A stretch of DNA of 64,000 bases from Gemmatales bacterium (GCA_026004675.1 BPJP01000006.1:124001-188000); one strand, 5' to 3'. Counted from the first letter of the stretch, positions 45,812 through 55,594 are shown. The notes: a model not told the origin generated them from the letters alone. Made by a program: numbers and translations.

Positions 45812-46260
45812 TGGCCGCGATTGTCGTTGAAGTCGCCGATGCCGTGGTCGAGCAGCTCCGCAATCTGGTCGAAAGCCAGGGAGGCACGATCCAACGGATT
45901 TGGGACGTGCATCGTCGCCTGCAGGATAACGACATCCTACAGGTCGACGTGGTACCGACAGAGAACGACCGCAATCGAGCAGATCGGTCGACCTGGTGGG
46001 AAGACGTTTTGGTTGAAGTTGGAATTCGCCGTCGGGTATCGAGGTCTCAATCGGGCGATACGGTCGACAGGAAGACGATGGACGGTCTCGTCGCGACCGC
46101 GGAACAGATCGCCCAAACATTGCAGGACAATCCGGTCCTTTTGGACGGACGGGCGTCCTGCTTGAGCGTCAAGATCGTTCCGGTGTATTCGCCGGACGAT
46201 CTCGACGAATTGCGGCAGTTTACCAGCGTCGTGCAGGCGACTTATCGCACACGCCGGTAA
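45811..46260 (+). CDS. Minor virion protein
   Basis: A 149-residue protein, ATG 45811, abutting the previous gene. VVEVADAVVEQLRNLVESQGGTIQRIWDVHRRLQ and VEVGIRRRVSRSQSGDTVDRKTMDGL suggest an alpha-beta connector. Typical of the place of a tail-terminator or neck protein, but there is no firm match. Confidence 0.55.
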   Translation: MAAIVVEVADAVVEQLRNLVESQGGTIQRIWDVHRRLQDNDILQVDVVPTENDRNRADRSTWWEDVLVEVGIRRRVSRSQSGDTVDRKTMDGLVATAEQIAQTLQDNPVLLDGRASCLSVKIVPVYSPDDLDELRQFTSVVQATYRTRR

Positions 46261-46276
46261 GAAACAGAGAAGGCAG

Positions 46277-46726
46277 ATGGCGCTCGATTTTGGTTTTCGC
46301 GTCGACAGCGCGAAGTCGCTGTTTTTCGACCGCAAAAAAGTAATTGATGCGGTCGATCGCGCCACGCGCCGCAACCTGTCGAAGTTCGGGGCGTTCGTCC
46401 GCCGCCGGGCCAGATCCTCGATCCGCAAGCGAAAACGTGGCGTCAGTAGTCCAGGCAATCCGCCGTTTTCGCATACCGGGCTTTTGAAGAATTTCATCTT
46501 CTTCGCTTATCAGCCAGACCGCCGAAGCGTCATTATCGGTCCAGCGAAACTGAACAAACGAGGCGACATCCCTCACATTCTGGAATTCGGCGGCAATCAA
46601 ACGGTCTTCAATCGTCGAGACAACACCAGGATGCGGGTGTTTATCCAGGCTCGGCCCTATATGCGACCGGCTTTCGAAAAGGAACTGGAGAAGCTGCCCA
46701 GCCTTTGGGCGAATTCAGTGCGTTGA
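46277..46726 (+). CDS. HK97 gp10-like tail component
   Basis: A 149-residue basic protein. RNLSKFGAFVRRRARSSIRKRKRGVSSPGNPPFSHTGLLKNFI followed by ARPYMRPAFEKELEKLP is the signature of tail-completion proteins of the HK97 gp10 family (a conserved RPYMRPAF end). It closes the gap between head and tail tube. Confidence 0.78.
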   Translation: MALDFGFRVDSAKSLFFDRKKVIDAVDRATRRNLSKFGAFVRRRARSSIRKRKRGVSSPGNPPFSHTGLLKNFIFFAYQPDRRSVIIGPAKLNKRGDIPHILEFGGNQTVFNRRDNTRMRVFIQARPYMRPAFEKELEKLPSLWANSVR

Positions 46727-46750
46727 ACCGAAACAGAGAGAGGCCCCATC

Positions 46751-47200
46751 ATGGCTGCAACAGACTTCCAACTTGGCATGAACGCCAAGGTCTATCGCAA
46801 CACCGCGACGTATGCGTCTCCGACGTGGAGCGAAATCACGATCGTTCGTGATGTGACGCTCAACCTTTCCAGTGGCGAATTCGACGCCTCGACGCGCGGC
46901 ACCGGCGGCTGGCGACAGACCGCTCGCACTCTCAAGGAAGCGAGCGTCGACATCAACATCCTCTACAAGCAGGGCGACGCCGGTTACAACGCTCTTCGCG
47001 ACAGCTATCTGAACGGCACGCTCATCGACATGGCAATTATGTCGGACAACATTGCCACCAGCGGTTCCGAGGGGCTTCGCGCCGAAATGGACGTTTTTGA
47101 ATTCAATCGTGGCGAGCCGCTCGAAGAAGGCTTGACGATCGACGTGACCGTCAAACCCAGGCCAAGCGCCAATGCGCCGACATGGATGATCGTCCCGTAA
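46751..47200 (+). CDS. Major tail tube protein
   Basis: A 149-residue protein. YRNTATYASPTWSEITIVRDVTLNLSSGEFDASTRGTGGWRQTARTLKEASVDINILY is characteristic of siphophage tail tube subunits, with the later DMAIMSDNIATSGSEGLRAEMDVFEFNRGEPLEEG. It follows gp10 and precedes the chaperones, the normal order. Confidence 0.85.
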   Translation: MAATDFQLGMNAKVYRNTATYASPTWSEITIVRDVTLNLSSGEFDASTRGTGGWRQTARTLKEASVDINILYKQGDAGYNALRDSYLNGTLIDMAIMSDNIATSGSEGLRAEMDVFEFNRGEPLEEGLTIDVTVKPRPSANAPTWMIVP

Positions 47201-47215
47201 TCTCGGAACAGAGAT

Positions 47216-47710
47216 ATGCGCTCCTTTACCGACCGGAAAAATCGCACCTGGCAGATCGACATCGACGTCACGGCGATCAAGCGCGTACGCGGTTTGACCG
47301 GCGTCTATCTGCCGGAACTGATCAACGATGGCGGCAAGCCGCTCAACGACCTCGTCCAGGACATTCCGAAGCTCGTCGATGTCCTCTACGCTCTTTGTCA
47401 GGATCAGGTCGAAAGAGCCGGGATCGACGACGAGGAATTTGGTCGAGGTTTTTCCGGCGACGCTCTCGAAAAGGCCACCGAGGCTTTCGTCGAGGAAATC
47501 ATTGATTTTTTCCCGAACAAGCAGGCCAGAGAGAGCCTGCGGAAACTGATGAAAAAATCAAAGGAGGTCTCGCTTCTGCTTCTGACGAAAGCGGAAAAAC
47601 AGATCGATCAGCTCGATCTGGACTCACTGGCCGAGAAGTGGATGAGCTCATCTGGCGGCTTGCCGGCGAGCTCGGCATCCACCCAGGCCCCTTCACCCTC
47701 AGGCAATTGA
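47216..47710 (+). CDS. Tail assembly chaperone (G-like)
   Basis: A 164-residue helical protein, with WQIDIDVTAIKRVRGLTGV at the start and IDFFPNKQARESLRKLMKKSKEVSLLLL near the end. It sits between tail tube and tape measure, where siphophages have the G/GT chaperone pair. The next frame overlaps at -1, and a run of six A at 47552-47557 in its C-terminal part is the candidate slip site. Confidence 0.75.
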   Translation: MRSFTDRKNRTWQIDIDVTAIKRVRGLTGVYLPELINDGGKPLNDLVQDIPKLVDVLYALCQDQVERAGIDDEEFGRGFSGDALEKATEAFVEEIIDFFPNKQARESLRKLMKKSKEVSLLLLTKAEKQIDQLDLDSLAEKWMSSSGGLPASSASTQAPSPSGN

Positions 47711-48006
47711 TCCTGATGGCCGAGCAACGGCAGATGCGGGACTGGGACCATACGGCCTGGCTGAGCGCCGTTGTCGCCAACGGCTTGATGCGCCGAAAAG
47801 GGCAGAAGGCGTTCCAGCCGAGAGACTTCCACCCTTATTGCAAAAAGCAAAGGAAATTCGATCTGCCTAAAGAAGAACAATTCGCGTTCTTGAAGGCAGC
47901 TTTTATTTCGGAGGCTCGATCATGGCCGCCAATGCCGGAGCGATCCGCGCCGGCCGAGCATTCGTCGAACTGTTCGCCGACGATTCCCGACTCGTCCGAG
48001 GATTGA
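47638..48006 (+). CDS. Tail assembly chaperone T-like frame, probably made by -1 frameshift
   Basis: A 122-residue frame, -1 to the G-like gene. Sequence WRLAGELGIHPGPFTLRQLILMAEQRQMRDWDHTAWLSAVVANGLMR is a typical GT chaperone T part. The frame is open without stop from about 47550 onward, so translation could enter it by slippage at ATGAAAAAATC (47549-47559), with GTG 47638 as alternative start. The last 30 residues overlap the tape measure start. Confidence 0.65.
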   Translation: MDELIWRLAGELGIHPGPFTLRQLILMAEQRQMRDWDHTAWLSAVVANGLMRRKGQKAFQPRDFHPYCKKQRKFDLPKEEQFAFLKAAFISEARSWPPMPERSAPAEHSSNCSPTIPDSSED

Positions 48007-50543
48007 GAAAAGCGCAGACCAAATTGCGTGCTTTTGGTCAGTCGGTTTCGAGCCTGGGCGGAACGCTCTTGCGTTTCGGTACGACCGCTGCCATCCCCTT
48101 CGCTTTCGCCGCTAAATCGTTCGCCGATTTCGAGCAACGCATGGCCAGCGTGCAGGCCCTCACCAGCGCTTCGGAAAGCGATTTCGCTCTCTTGACCAAA
48201 GAAGCAAGAAAGCTGGGGCGTGAAACCGTCTTCACCGCGACACAAGCCGCTGAGGCGATGGAAAAATTCGCCCTCGCTGGTCTGTCGACCCAAGAGATTC
48301 TCGAGGCCACCGCACCGACCTTGAACCTGGCTGCCGTCGGCGAGTTGGATATGGCCACGGCTGCCGATATCACGCTCAAAGTATTGAAAGGAATGCAACT
48401 CAAAACCAGCGACCTGGCCGAGGTCGTCGACGTGCTGGCGAAATCCATGACTACAGCCAACACCGATCTGCAAATGCTCGGCGAGGCCTTCAAATTCGTC
48501 GGACCGCTCGTCAAGAAAGCCGGCGTGCCGCTGGAAGAGGTGTCTGCCGCGATCCAGGTGCTTTCGGACGTTGGTATTCAGGGCGAAATGGCTGGCACCA
48601 CAATCAGGGGTATTCTTCTCGCACTCAACTCGCCGAGCAAAGAGGCAGCTAACGTCATGCGGCAGCTTGGCGTTCAGGTCAGAGACACGGCGGGAAACGT
48701 TCGTCCGCTTGCCGCGATTTTTGCTGACTTTCAAAGAGCCCTGGCCGGAATGGGAAGCAGCGCGCAACTCGATATCCTCGGACGAATTTTTCCGGCCCGC
48801 CAGGCGACCGGTGCGGCCGTCTTGATCGACCAGCTCGACAAACTACGTCGCAACATCGAAGCTCTGGGCGATTCAACTGGTACAGCGTCGCGTATCGCTC
48901 AGCGCAAACTCGATACCTTGACAGGAAGTTTCAAGCTGCTGCTTTCGGCTGCTCAGGACGTGTTGATCGAAATCGGCAAAGGGGTCGCGCCGCTTTTCCG
49001 CGAATGGGCAGAGTCAGCGACCGAGGTCGCTAATGTGATCTCTCGCCTCGTAAAAAACAACAAGAACCTGCTCCCGAACATCGCCAAAGTTGTAGCGATT
49101 GTTGTTGCGGCGGGCGCTGCATTTATCGCTCTCGGCTCATTCCTCGGCCTGGTGTCGTTCGCATTCGGAGGGTTCGCGAGCGCGATCACGGCGATCGGTG
49201 CGATTCTTGGTCTCGTCCTCTCCTATTTGGCGAGCTTGGCCAGCGTCAGCGGCGCGGTCCTGGTCGCTTTCGACGGACTGAAAACCGCCTTTTTCCTGCT
49301 GACCGAACAAGGAAAAGCGATTGCCTCTGCTTTCAAAAATCTCTTCGGCGAGCTGGCAACGATCGCTTCGGACGGTTTCCAGGGAGTGATCGACGCGATC
49401 AGCGCCGGTGATCTTCAGTTGGCCGGGCAGATCGCCATGCAGGCGCTCAAGGTCGCCTGGCTCGAAGTCGTGAGGTTCCTGAACATCGCCTGGATCGAAT
49501 TCGTCGATTTCCTTTGGCCGGCGATCGGTCCGGTGATCGACCTCTTGACGGAAGGCTGGTTCCTGGTCAGTGACGGATTCCGCAAAGCGTCAGGAAGCAT
49601 GTCAAAAATTTGGGCTACCGTGAGTAATGGACTCCAATCGAATACCGCGTTGGCGATTGGCGGTGCCATCGCCAGCCTGGTACTTCTGGGTCCCGCCTTC
49701 ACAGCAGTCGCCGGCGGGATCGTCGCGCTTTGGGGAATGTCAACCGACGATCTGAGCAAAGCTTGGGATGGCTTCGTTCAAGACTTCCAGGAAGGCGGTC
49801 TTCTATCTGTATTTATCTCGATCGTGTCGGGCATCCGCGTCTTGTGGGTCGAAGTTGTGGCGTTTATGCAAAAAACGTGGAAGCAGTTCCTCTCCGTGAT
49901 TTTCGGATTATTCAAGAAAATGGTCCGTCTGGCCGCCTCTCTGACGAGCGTGATTCCCGACGCGATCGGCGGCGGCGAAATCCAAGCGCTATTGACGGAG
50001 ATGGAAGAAGCAGCCGACGCGACGATGAAAGACCTTGATGACGGCATCCGCGAGATCGAAAAACAAAAAGAAAAAGACATCGACCGCATCGCTAATGAGT
50101 TTCTCGTCGCCCAAAACGAGGCGAAGCGGGAAAAGAAAGAGAGGGACCAACGCCGAGCAGAAGAAAAAAAGCAGCGTCTCGAAGATATTCAAAAGGCTCC
50201 CGAACTGCGCGAAGCCAGAGACCAGCTGGCCGCTTTGATCGCCGAGGCAAAAGCCAAAGCAGAAGATGTCGCCGGCATCAAAGCCAAACGTGGCGAATTG
50301 GATGCGCGAGCCAGAGCCGCCAGGCAACGAGCTGATGGTCTTGGCCTGCTCGAAGAAAATCGCCAGCGCCGGCTAGCGGGACGAGAAGGGACCTTCTCAG
50401 CGGCGGCCGCTCGCTTGCTCTTCGCTGGTCTCGACCGCCAGGAAGAACTGGATATTTTGAGAAAACAACTCGCCGAGTTGAAAAAACTCGTCGACTTCAA
50501 TGACGACGTTGAAAAAATCCGAGGGGCTTTAGTGCTCGACTGA
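47922..50543 (+). CDS. Tail tape measure protein
   Basis: An 873-residue protein. LGGTLLRFGTTAAIPFAFAAKSFADFEQRMASVQALTSA and FTATQAAEAMEKFALAGLSTQEILEATAPTLNLAAVGELDMATAADITLKVLKGMQL are the conserved N-terminal core of TP901-type tape measures. Hydrophobic helical stretches (about residues 385-460 and 570-620) and a long charged C-terminal coiled coil follow. Its length sets tail length, perhaps roughly 130 nm by the usual ratio. ATG 47922 has GGAGG upstream. Confidence 0.92.
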   Translation: MAANAGAIRAGRAFVELFADDSRLVRGLRKAQTKLRAFGQSVSSLGGTLLRFGTTAAIPFAFAAKSFADFEQRMASVQALTSASESDFALLTKEARKLGRETVFTATQAAEAMEKFALAGLSTQEILEATAPTLNLAAVGELDMATAADITLKVLKGMQLKTSDLAEVVDVLAKSMTTANTDLQMLGEAFKFVGPLVKKAGVPLEEVSAAIQVLSDVGIQGEMAGTTIRGILLALNSPSKEAANVMRQLGVQVRDTAGNVRPLAAIFADFQRALAGMGSSAQLDILGRIFPARQATGAAVLIDQLDKLRRNIEALGDSTGTASRIAQRKLDTLTGSFKLLLSAAQDVLIEIGKGVAPLFREWAESATEVANVISRLVKNNKNLLPNIAKVVAIVVAAGAAFIALGSFLGLVSFAFGGFASAITAIGAILGLVLSYLASLASVSGAVLVAFDGLKTAFFLLTEQGKAIASAFKNLFGELATIASDGFQGVIDAISAGDLQLAGQIAMQALKVAWLEVVRFLNIAWIEFVDFLWPAIGPVIDLLTEGWFLVSDGFRKASGSMSKIWATVSNGLQSNTALAIGGAIASLVLLGPAFTAVAGGIVALWGMSTDDLSKAWDGFVQDFQEGGLLSVFISIVSGIRVLWVEVVAFMQKTWKQFLSVIFGLFKKMVRLAASLTSVIPDAIGGGEIQALLTEMEEAADATMKDLDDGIREIEKQKEKDIDRIANEFLVAQNEAKREKKERDQRRAEEKKQRLEDIQKAPELREARDQLAALIAEAKAKAEDVAGIKAKRGELDARARAARQRADGLGLLEENRQRRLAGREGTFSAAAARLLFAGLDRQEELDILRKQLAELKKLVDFNDDVEKIRGALVLD

Positions 50544-50544
50544 T

Positions 50545-51456
50545 ATGGCCACAATCCTGGAACTATTCAATTCCGGCGAAATCGAAGTGTCAGCGGATTC
50601 TCCTTCCGCCAACCTTCGCTATGTCGTTCTCGGCACCGAAGACACCGACGAGGTGCGAGCTCTTGTCGACGGCACACTACCGGCTAGCTTTCTGGGGCTT
50701 TTCTTCAACAGCTACAAAGCCCTTTACCACGGCGGCGGCGTCTGGGAAGTCACCGCCAAGTATTCGAATAAAAAGCCGGAAGGAGCCGACGACCAAAAAG
50801 GAGGCGACCAGAACCCCGAAAACAGCCAGGCGAAATCAGAATCCTTCTCGTTCGATACGACGGGCGGATCAGTCAAGATCACTCAGTCGCTGAGCCACAC
50901 CCATTTCTATTTCGACGGGATCAAGACCGTCGAGGGAACGCCAGGAAACGAAAATATTGATTTCCAGGGAGCAATCGGCGTCGACGATGACGGAAACGTC
51001 GCGGGCGTCGAAGTGCAGGTGCCCAAATTTTCTTTCACGCTCAAGCGTGTGATCCCTGACCCAATCAATCCGGACTACGTGAACGCTCTTTACCGGAAAA
51101 CGGGAAAAGTGAATACCGACCCGATCCTCTTGAACGTGAATGGTCTGCTTCTTCAGTTCAACCCTGGCGAGCTGAAATATGACGGTGCTCAGGGGGAGAA
51201 ACGCAACGAAGAGGATTGGGAGATCACCTTGAAGTTTTCCTTCTCGGAAAATTCTCCTTTGCAAGTGGGCCAAATCGATATGTACACGGTCTTCGACAGT
51301 CAGGGACGAGTCGCTGAGAAAAAAGGTTGGCACTATGCCTGGGTCGCTTACGAGGACGACGTGAACCAGTCGCCGAAAAAATTGATCCGCAAGCCGATCC
51401 AGTTGAATATCGAGCAGGTTTTCGAAGAGACGACGCTCGCGGAGCTGTTCGCATGA
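50545..51456 (+). CDS. Tail tip region protein
   Basis: A 303-residue protein that I do not recognise. FYGIKTVEG-type strands, with SFSFDTTGGSVKITQSLSHTHFYFDGIKTVEG, and many Asp/Glu suggest a virion beta protein. The end EQVFEETTLAELFA is acidic. It starts 2 bp after the tape measure, the place of distal-tail or tip proteins. Its stop overlaps the next start. Confidence 0.65.
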   Translation: MATILELFNSGEIEVSADSPSANLRYVVLGTEDTDEVRALVDGTLPASFLGLFFNSYKALYHGGGVWEVTAKYSNKKPEGADDQKGGDQNPENSQAKSESFSFDTTGGSVKITQSLSHTHFYFDGIKTVEGTPGNENIDFQGAIGVDDDGNVAGVEVQVPKFSFTLKRVIPDPINPDYVNALYRKTGKVNTDPILLNVNGLLLQFNPGELKYDGAQGEKRNEEDWEITLKFSFSENSPLQVGQIDMYTVFDSQGRVAEKKGWHYAWVAYEDDVNQSPKKLIRKPIQLNIEQVFEETTLAELFA

Positions 51457-53534
51457 GCCTCAAGAAACGAATCTCGAAGCAGGCGATTCGCGTCAAAGCC
51501 AGGGATTGGAACGATATCGTTGCGGCCGCTGCGGAAGCCAAGCAAAAGCAGCAGGGTTTCTCCGCGCCAGCCTTTCAAGCCTCGAGCCGTCGTTTTTTCG
51601 TCGGAAAAATCAGAAATAATAGCGGCGCATCAGTCGATCGTTTCCAGGCGCTCGCGCTTCGCGATCCAATTATCTCACCGACGGATAATCTCCCGGAATT
51701 CCAACGCCAGCTGGCATTCGAGGGCTACTTGCCAGACAGTAGCGATGTCTCGGCCTCCCCTCAGCGAATCGGAGTATTGCTACTCCCATTGGAGTCAGGA
51801 AAGATCGGTGATGCTGCCCTGGACGGCATCGTCCCCTGCAAAGTCAATATCCTGTCCACGTCGGACCGCTTCGCCACGCTGAAAGCGTCATCAACGCTTC
51901 TCGAATCGACAAGCACCCCGACCTCGGCCGAGATCGTCTGGTCGGAGGCTGGTACGGGCACGAAATGGGCGCTCGTTCGCCTCGGCGCTGGCGGCTCAGG
52001 CGCGAGCAGCACCAGCGTCATTTCTGTCGCCAGAGTCGCCACCACGCAGAACGTGAACCTCTCAACCGATCTCGAAAACGGCGACACAATCGACGGTGTG
52101 ACTTTGCAGACCGGAGACATCGTTCTCGTGCGTCGCCAATCGACCGCAACCGAGAACGGCCTCTACGAGGTCAACGCCACCGGTGCGCCGACAAGGGTAG
52201 CGCCGTTCGAATCGGGAAGCAGTGTTGCGGGTCTTCTGGTCACTGTTACCGAAGGTAATGCCTATGCCGATACTCTTTTTCTGGTGTTGAACAATCAGGG
52301 TTCGGACGTAGTGGGGACGGATGGATTGGTAATTGTCCCCTACCCAGGATTTTGGGCCGAAATCACCGGCAAACCGTCCACGCCGAATGGGTCATACTCC
52401 TGGAAGGAAAAGTATCTCTCCGCCAATGGCACCTTCTCGGATGTAACCGGCGGTCTGACGGGAACAGCTGGCGGCAATAACGAAGCCTGGGAAGCGAACG
52501 ACAACAAATCGGTGCCCACTGGGGCCATCGTCTTTCTGCACAGTCCAGAGTTCGTTTCAAGCACCGATATCGAGTGGACCTTCGAGTACGCCGATAAGTA
52601 CGAAACGATCAACCTGACACCTCCTGATAAATCGCCTCAATCGCCGTCTACAGGTCTGATTATCTATCTTCCTCCGAAGCCGGACGGCAAATGCAACCAC
52701 CCGCACGCCAAGTGTCACGACGATAGTTCGGTGTGTTTTGTTACGGTCGACACAACAGAAGTGACGGCGTGGTGGCGGTTCGAAAATTCGACCGGGGATC
52801 AGCCGGACTACGGGCCAGGTGGACACACGGCTGTTGAACAGGGGCAGGTGTTGACCGTTCCTGGTGTCGTTGGCAAAGCAGCTAATTTCGGCGACGCCAC
52901 GACGCCCAACGGGCACTATCAAGTGACCCACCACGCCGATTTCAACACCAACAACGGAGCGGACAAGCTATATATCAGTTTCTGGATAAAGGTCCAGGAC
53001 ATTACAGGCGTCGGATCGGGGATTGTAGCTAAGACCGGTTCATGGGATTTTGCGTGGGATTCGACGAACAAGAAGTTTCAATTCGGTAACGGCACGTATT
53101 ACGCCACGTCGAACGTGGTGATTGAGCAAGACAAGTGGTATTTCGTCGAAGGTCAGTGGGATCCAGCGACGGATAAATTCGGAATCAACGTGTCGCCCCA
53201 AGAGTCGGGTGGCATTCAAGACAACTGGCAGTATTCAATCGCCACCACGCTGACGGACAACACCAATAACATTATCATCGGTGCGGACTATGCGATTGAA
53301 TACTTTAAGCCGCTGATCGACGAAGTTAAGTTTTTCAAGACGATCCTCCCCGACAGCCAACGAAAAGCCCAATTCAATGGTGGTGCTGGAACGGATGACA
53401 ATTGCATACCGATCCCAAAAGAAAAAGGCGGTACAGATAGAAAGGTCGAAGAAGACCCAAACAAGAACCTGATCGACATTCTATTCCCGCACAACCAGGA
53501 AATGATGGGTGGCATGGAAATGATGAGGGCATAA
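51453..53534 (+). CDS. Tail tip/receptor-binding protein with LamG-like domain
   Basis: A 693-residue protein, ATG 51453 (overlaps previous stop). The first 200 residues are a helix-rich tail-attachment part (SLKKRISKQAIRVKARDWNDIVAAAAEAKQ). About residues 430-640 are a LamG/ConA-like domain: VTAWWRFENSTGDQPDYGPGGHTAVEQG, NGHYQVTHHADFNTNNGADKLYISFWIKVQD, and IEYFKPLIDEVKFFKTIL. Such domains in phage tips bind carbohydrates. A cysteine-rich stretch (KCNHPHAKCHDDSSVCF) lies before it. Confidence 0.72.
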   Translation: MSLKKRISKQAIRVKARDWNDIVAAAAEAKQKQQGFSAPAFQASSRRFFVGKIRNNSGASVDRFQALALRDPIISPTDNLPEFQRQLAFEGYLPDSSDVSASPQRIGVLLLPLESGKIGDAALDGIVPCKVNILSTSDRFATLKASSTLLESTSTPTSAEIVWSEAGTGTKWALVRLGAGGSGASSTSVISVARVATTQNVNLSTDLENGDTIDGVTLQTGDIVLVRRQSTATENGLYEVNATGAPTRVAPFESGSSVAGLLVTVTEGNAYADTLFLVLNNQGSDVVGTDGLVIVPYPGFWAEITGKPSTPNGSYSWKEKYLSANGTFSDVTGGLTGTAGGNNEAWEANDNKSVPTGAIVFLHSPEFVSSTDIEWTFEYADKYETINLTPPDKSPQSPSTGLIIYLPPKPDGKCNHPHAKCHDDSSVCFVTVDTTEVTAWWRFENSTGDQPDYGPGGHTAVEQGQVLTVPGVVGKAANFGDATTPNGHYQVTHHADFNTNNGADKLYISFWIKVQDITGVGSGIVAKTGSWDFAWDSTNKKFQFGNGTYYATSNVVIEQDKWYFVEGQWDPATDKFGINVSPQESGGIQDNWQYSIATTLTDNTNNIIIGADYAIEYFKPLIDEVKFFKTILPDSQRKAQFNGGAGTDDNCIPIPKEKGGTDRKVEEDPNKNLIDILFPHNQEMMGGMEMMRA

Positions 53535-53535
53535 C

Positions 53536-53928
53536 GTGGCTCTTGCAGACGACACGAAATCAATCAAATGCAAACTCAACGCGGCTGGGGCACTGCCTTT
53601 AACTGCGTCATGGGTCGAGGTGATTACCAAACCTGGCTTCGGAGTCGTCTCGGCTCTTTGGACGGACGCGCAAATCGTGTTCACCACGACGAACGGTACC
53701 ACGCCAGTTACGGTGGTCGGTACGTCTCCAGCCCAGCGCAACCGCAAACTGACAAGCCTGTACGTCGTGAACACAACCGCAGGCTCTCTCACGTTCACGC
53801 TCTATTCCGACGATGGGACCAACACGCGGGATATTCTGTCGGTCGCCCTCGCAGATGGGGATCAGTTGCAGTGGGCGAAAGGCAAATGGGCCGTAATCGA
53901 CCAGAACGGTAAAAGAAAGATTGCCTGA
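53536..53928 (+). CDS. Short tail fibre module (paralogue of next gene's N-terminus)
   Basis: A 130-residue protein from GTG 53536. Its whole length is homologous to the first 125 residues of the next gene: SIKCKLNAAGALPLTASWVEV versus AIKCKLTGAGAIPVTAHWVEI, and both end near ADGDQ(L/I)xWAxGxWxVxDxNG. Beta-rich; likely a virion fibre or a tip adaptor. Its last base overlaps the next start. Confidence 0.7.
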   Translation: MALADDTKSIKCKLNAAGALPLTASWVEVITKPGFGVVSALWTDAQIVFTTTNGTTPVTVVGTSPAQRNRKLTSLYVVNTTAGSLTFTLYSDDGTNTRDILSVALADGDQLQWAKGKWAVIDQNGKRKIA

Positions 53929-55253
53929 TGTACGCCGACGCTACCAGAGCGATCAAATGCAAGCTAACAGGAGCCGGCGCGATTCCTGTTACCGCTCACT
54001 GGGTGGAAATCGCAGCGACGACGGCACGTTGGCAGACGGCGGACACGGTTCACACAGTGACTAACGGCACCACGGAAGTTGAAATCGTCGGCTCGCCGTC
54101 GTCGGGGAATCTTCGCGAGCTGATCTCCTTGAACACCGTTAACACGAGTGGCGGTTCTGTGACGTTCGTCTTGTTCCTGGACGATGGAACGAACGAACGG
54201 GAGATAATCAAGACGACATTGGCTGACGGCGATCAGATCGTTTGGGCGGACGGTCTGTGGTACGTCTTGGACGCCAACGGCAACGAGAAGACGACCGGCG
54301 GTGGACTCGATATCAATGGCCTGACCGCTACCGACCCGGCGCTTGACGACGAGGTTCCGATTTACGACGTGTCCGCGTCGGCGAATCGCAAGGTGACGGT
54401 AGACGAGATCGGCGGCCTTTATGCTCACGTCTGCGAAGGCCGATTGACTCTTACTAGCGGCACTCCGGTTACGACGAGCGATGTGACCGGGGCGACGACG
54501 ATCTATTTTACTCCGTACAACGGCAATCGGATTGCGTTGTACGATGGCACGAAGTGGAAGATTTATTCTTTCTCAGAATTGTCGTTATCGCTGTCGTCAA
54601 TTTCGGCGAACAAAAATTACGACGTGTTCATTTACGACAATGCTGGCACGCTCACATTGGAGTTGTCTGCAGCCTGGACGAACGACACGACACGGGCTGA
54701 CGCCTTGACGACTCAGGACGGAGTGAAAGTTAAAAGTGGCGCAACGACGAGGCGATACCTGGGGACAATTCGTGGCTCTGCAACAGCTGGCCAGGTGAAC
54801 GATAAGAGAGACGAAAGGGGATTGGCTAACTGGTACAACGCTGTGACTAGGCCGCTAAAGAAGCGGGAGCACTCAGGTACTAGCTCGTGGACAAGTACAA
54901 ACACCGCCTACCATTCTTGGAATAACGACTCCAACAACAACGTCGGCGTGGTGGTGTTAGAAGGCCGTGCCGTCCGTCTGTGGTTCGAGGGCGGGTTTAA
55001 CACCAACGGTAATCCAGGAAGTACGCCGGAATTATCTATTGGTCTCGATTCAACAAGCACAAATTCGAGAACGACTGGCGGACGACAAGATGCTGTTTCT
55101 AGTCACACCCATCAGTACCTTTGCACTTACTGTGATGTTCCTAGTGAGGGTTGGCATAACTTCTATATGCTTGAAAAGACAAGCGCAACCAACTCAGTTT
55201 TGTTCTTCGGTGAAAGCGGCGATTGCGGCATGATCGGGGAAATAGAGGCATGA
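53928..55253 (+). CDS. Tail fibre/receptor-binding protein
   Basis: A 441-residue protein. Residues 1-125 duplicate the upstream gene; residues about 150-330 are repetitive short strands (TTSDVTGATTIYFTPYNGNRIALYDGTKWKIYSFS), common in fibre shafts and in carbohydrate-binding tips; residues about 340-441 form a globular head with Cys pairs (YLCTYCDVPSEGWHNFYMLE). It is the last large structural gene before the accessory block. Confidence 0.75.
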   Translation: MYADATRAIKCKLTGAGAIPVTAHWVEIAATTARWQTADTVHTVTNGTTEVEIVGSPSSGNLRELISLNTVNTSGGSVTFVLFLDDGTNEREIIKTTLADGDQIVWADGLWYVLDANGNEKTTGGGLDINGLTATDPALDDEVPIYDVSASANRKVTVDEIGGLYAHVCEGRLTLTSGTPVTTSDVTGATTIYFTPYNGNRIALYDGTKWKIYSFSELSLSLSSISANKNYDVFIYDNAGTLTLELSAAWTNDTTRADALTTQDGVKVKSGATTRRYLGTIRGSATAGQVNDKRDERGLANWYNAVTRPLKKREHSGTSSWTSTNTAYHSWNNDSNNNVGVVVLEGRAVRLWFEGGFNTNGNPGSTPELSIGLDSTSTNSRTTGGRQDAVSSHTHQYLCTYCDVPSEGWHNFYMLEKTSATNSVLFFGESGDCGMIGEIEA

Positions 55254-55594
55254 AGATACCAAAGACAAGAAAAATAGAGGGCGGACGACTTCACGACGAA
55301 TTAGCCGCGGCTGGTCTTCCGGTTGTTACGGTGCGTGAGCGCGCCGACGAGTACGAAGTCGTCCTCGCCGACGATGCAACCCAAGCCCAAATCGACCAAG
55401 CAAACACGATCATCGACGCCCACGACGGCAGACCGACCGACGAGGAAAAACTCGCCCGCGTCGGCGGGCTGGCGGTGGCCGTGGCGATTCGGCTGTCGTC
55501 CAATTGGACACGTCTGCCCAAAGCCGTCCAAGACCGCGTGCAGGCGGTGCTGGACAAGCACGCGGCGACCGGGCTGGCAGAGTTAGAGAGGTAG
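55250..55594 (+). CDS. Fibre-associated hypothetical protein
   Basis: A 114-residue protein from ATG 55250, overlapping the fibre stop by 4 bp. RVRERADEYEVVLADDATQAQIDQANTIIDAHDG and a helical end. Small proteins of this kind often follow tail-fibre genes and may be assembly chaperones; this is inference. It has no known motif. Confidence 0.6.
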   Translation: MKIPKTRKIEGGRLHDELAAAGLPVVTVRERADEYEVVLADDATQAQIDQANTIIDAHDGRPTDEEKLARVGGLAVAVAIRLSSNWTRLPKAVQDRVQAVLDKHAATGLAELER

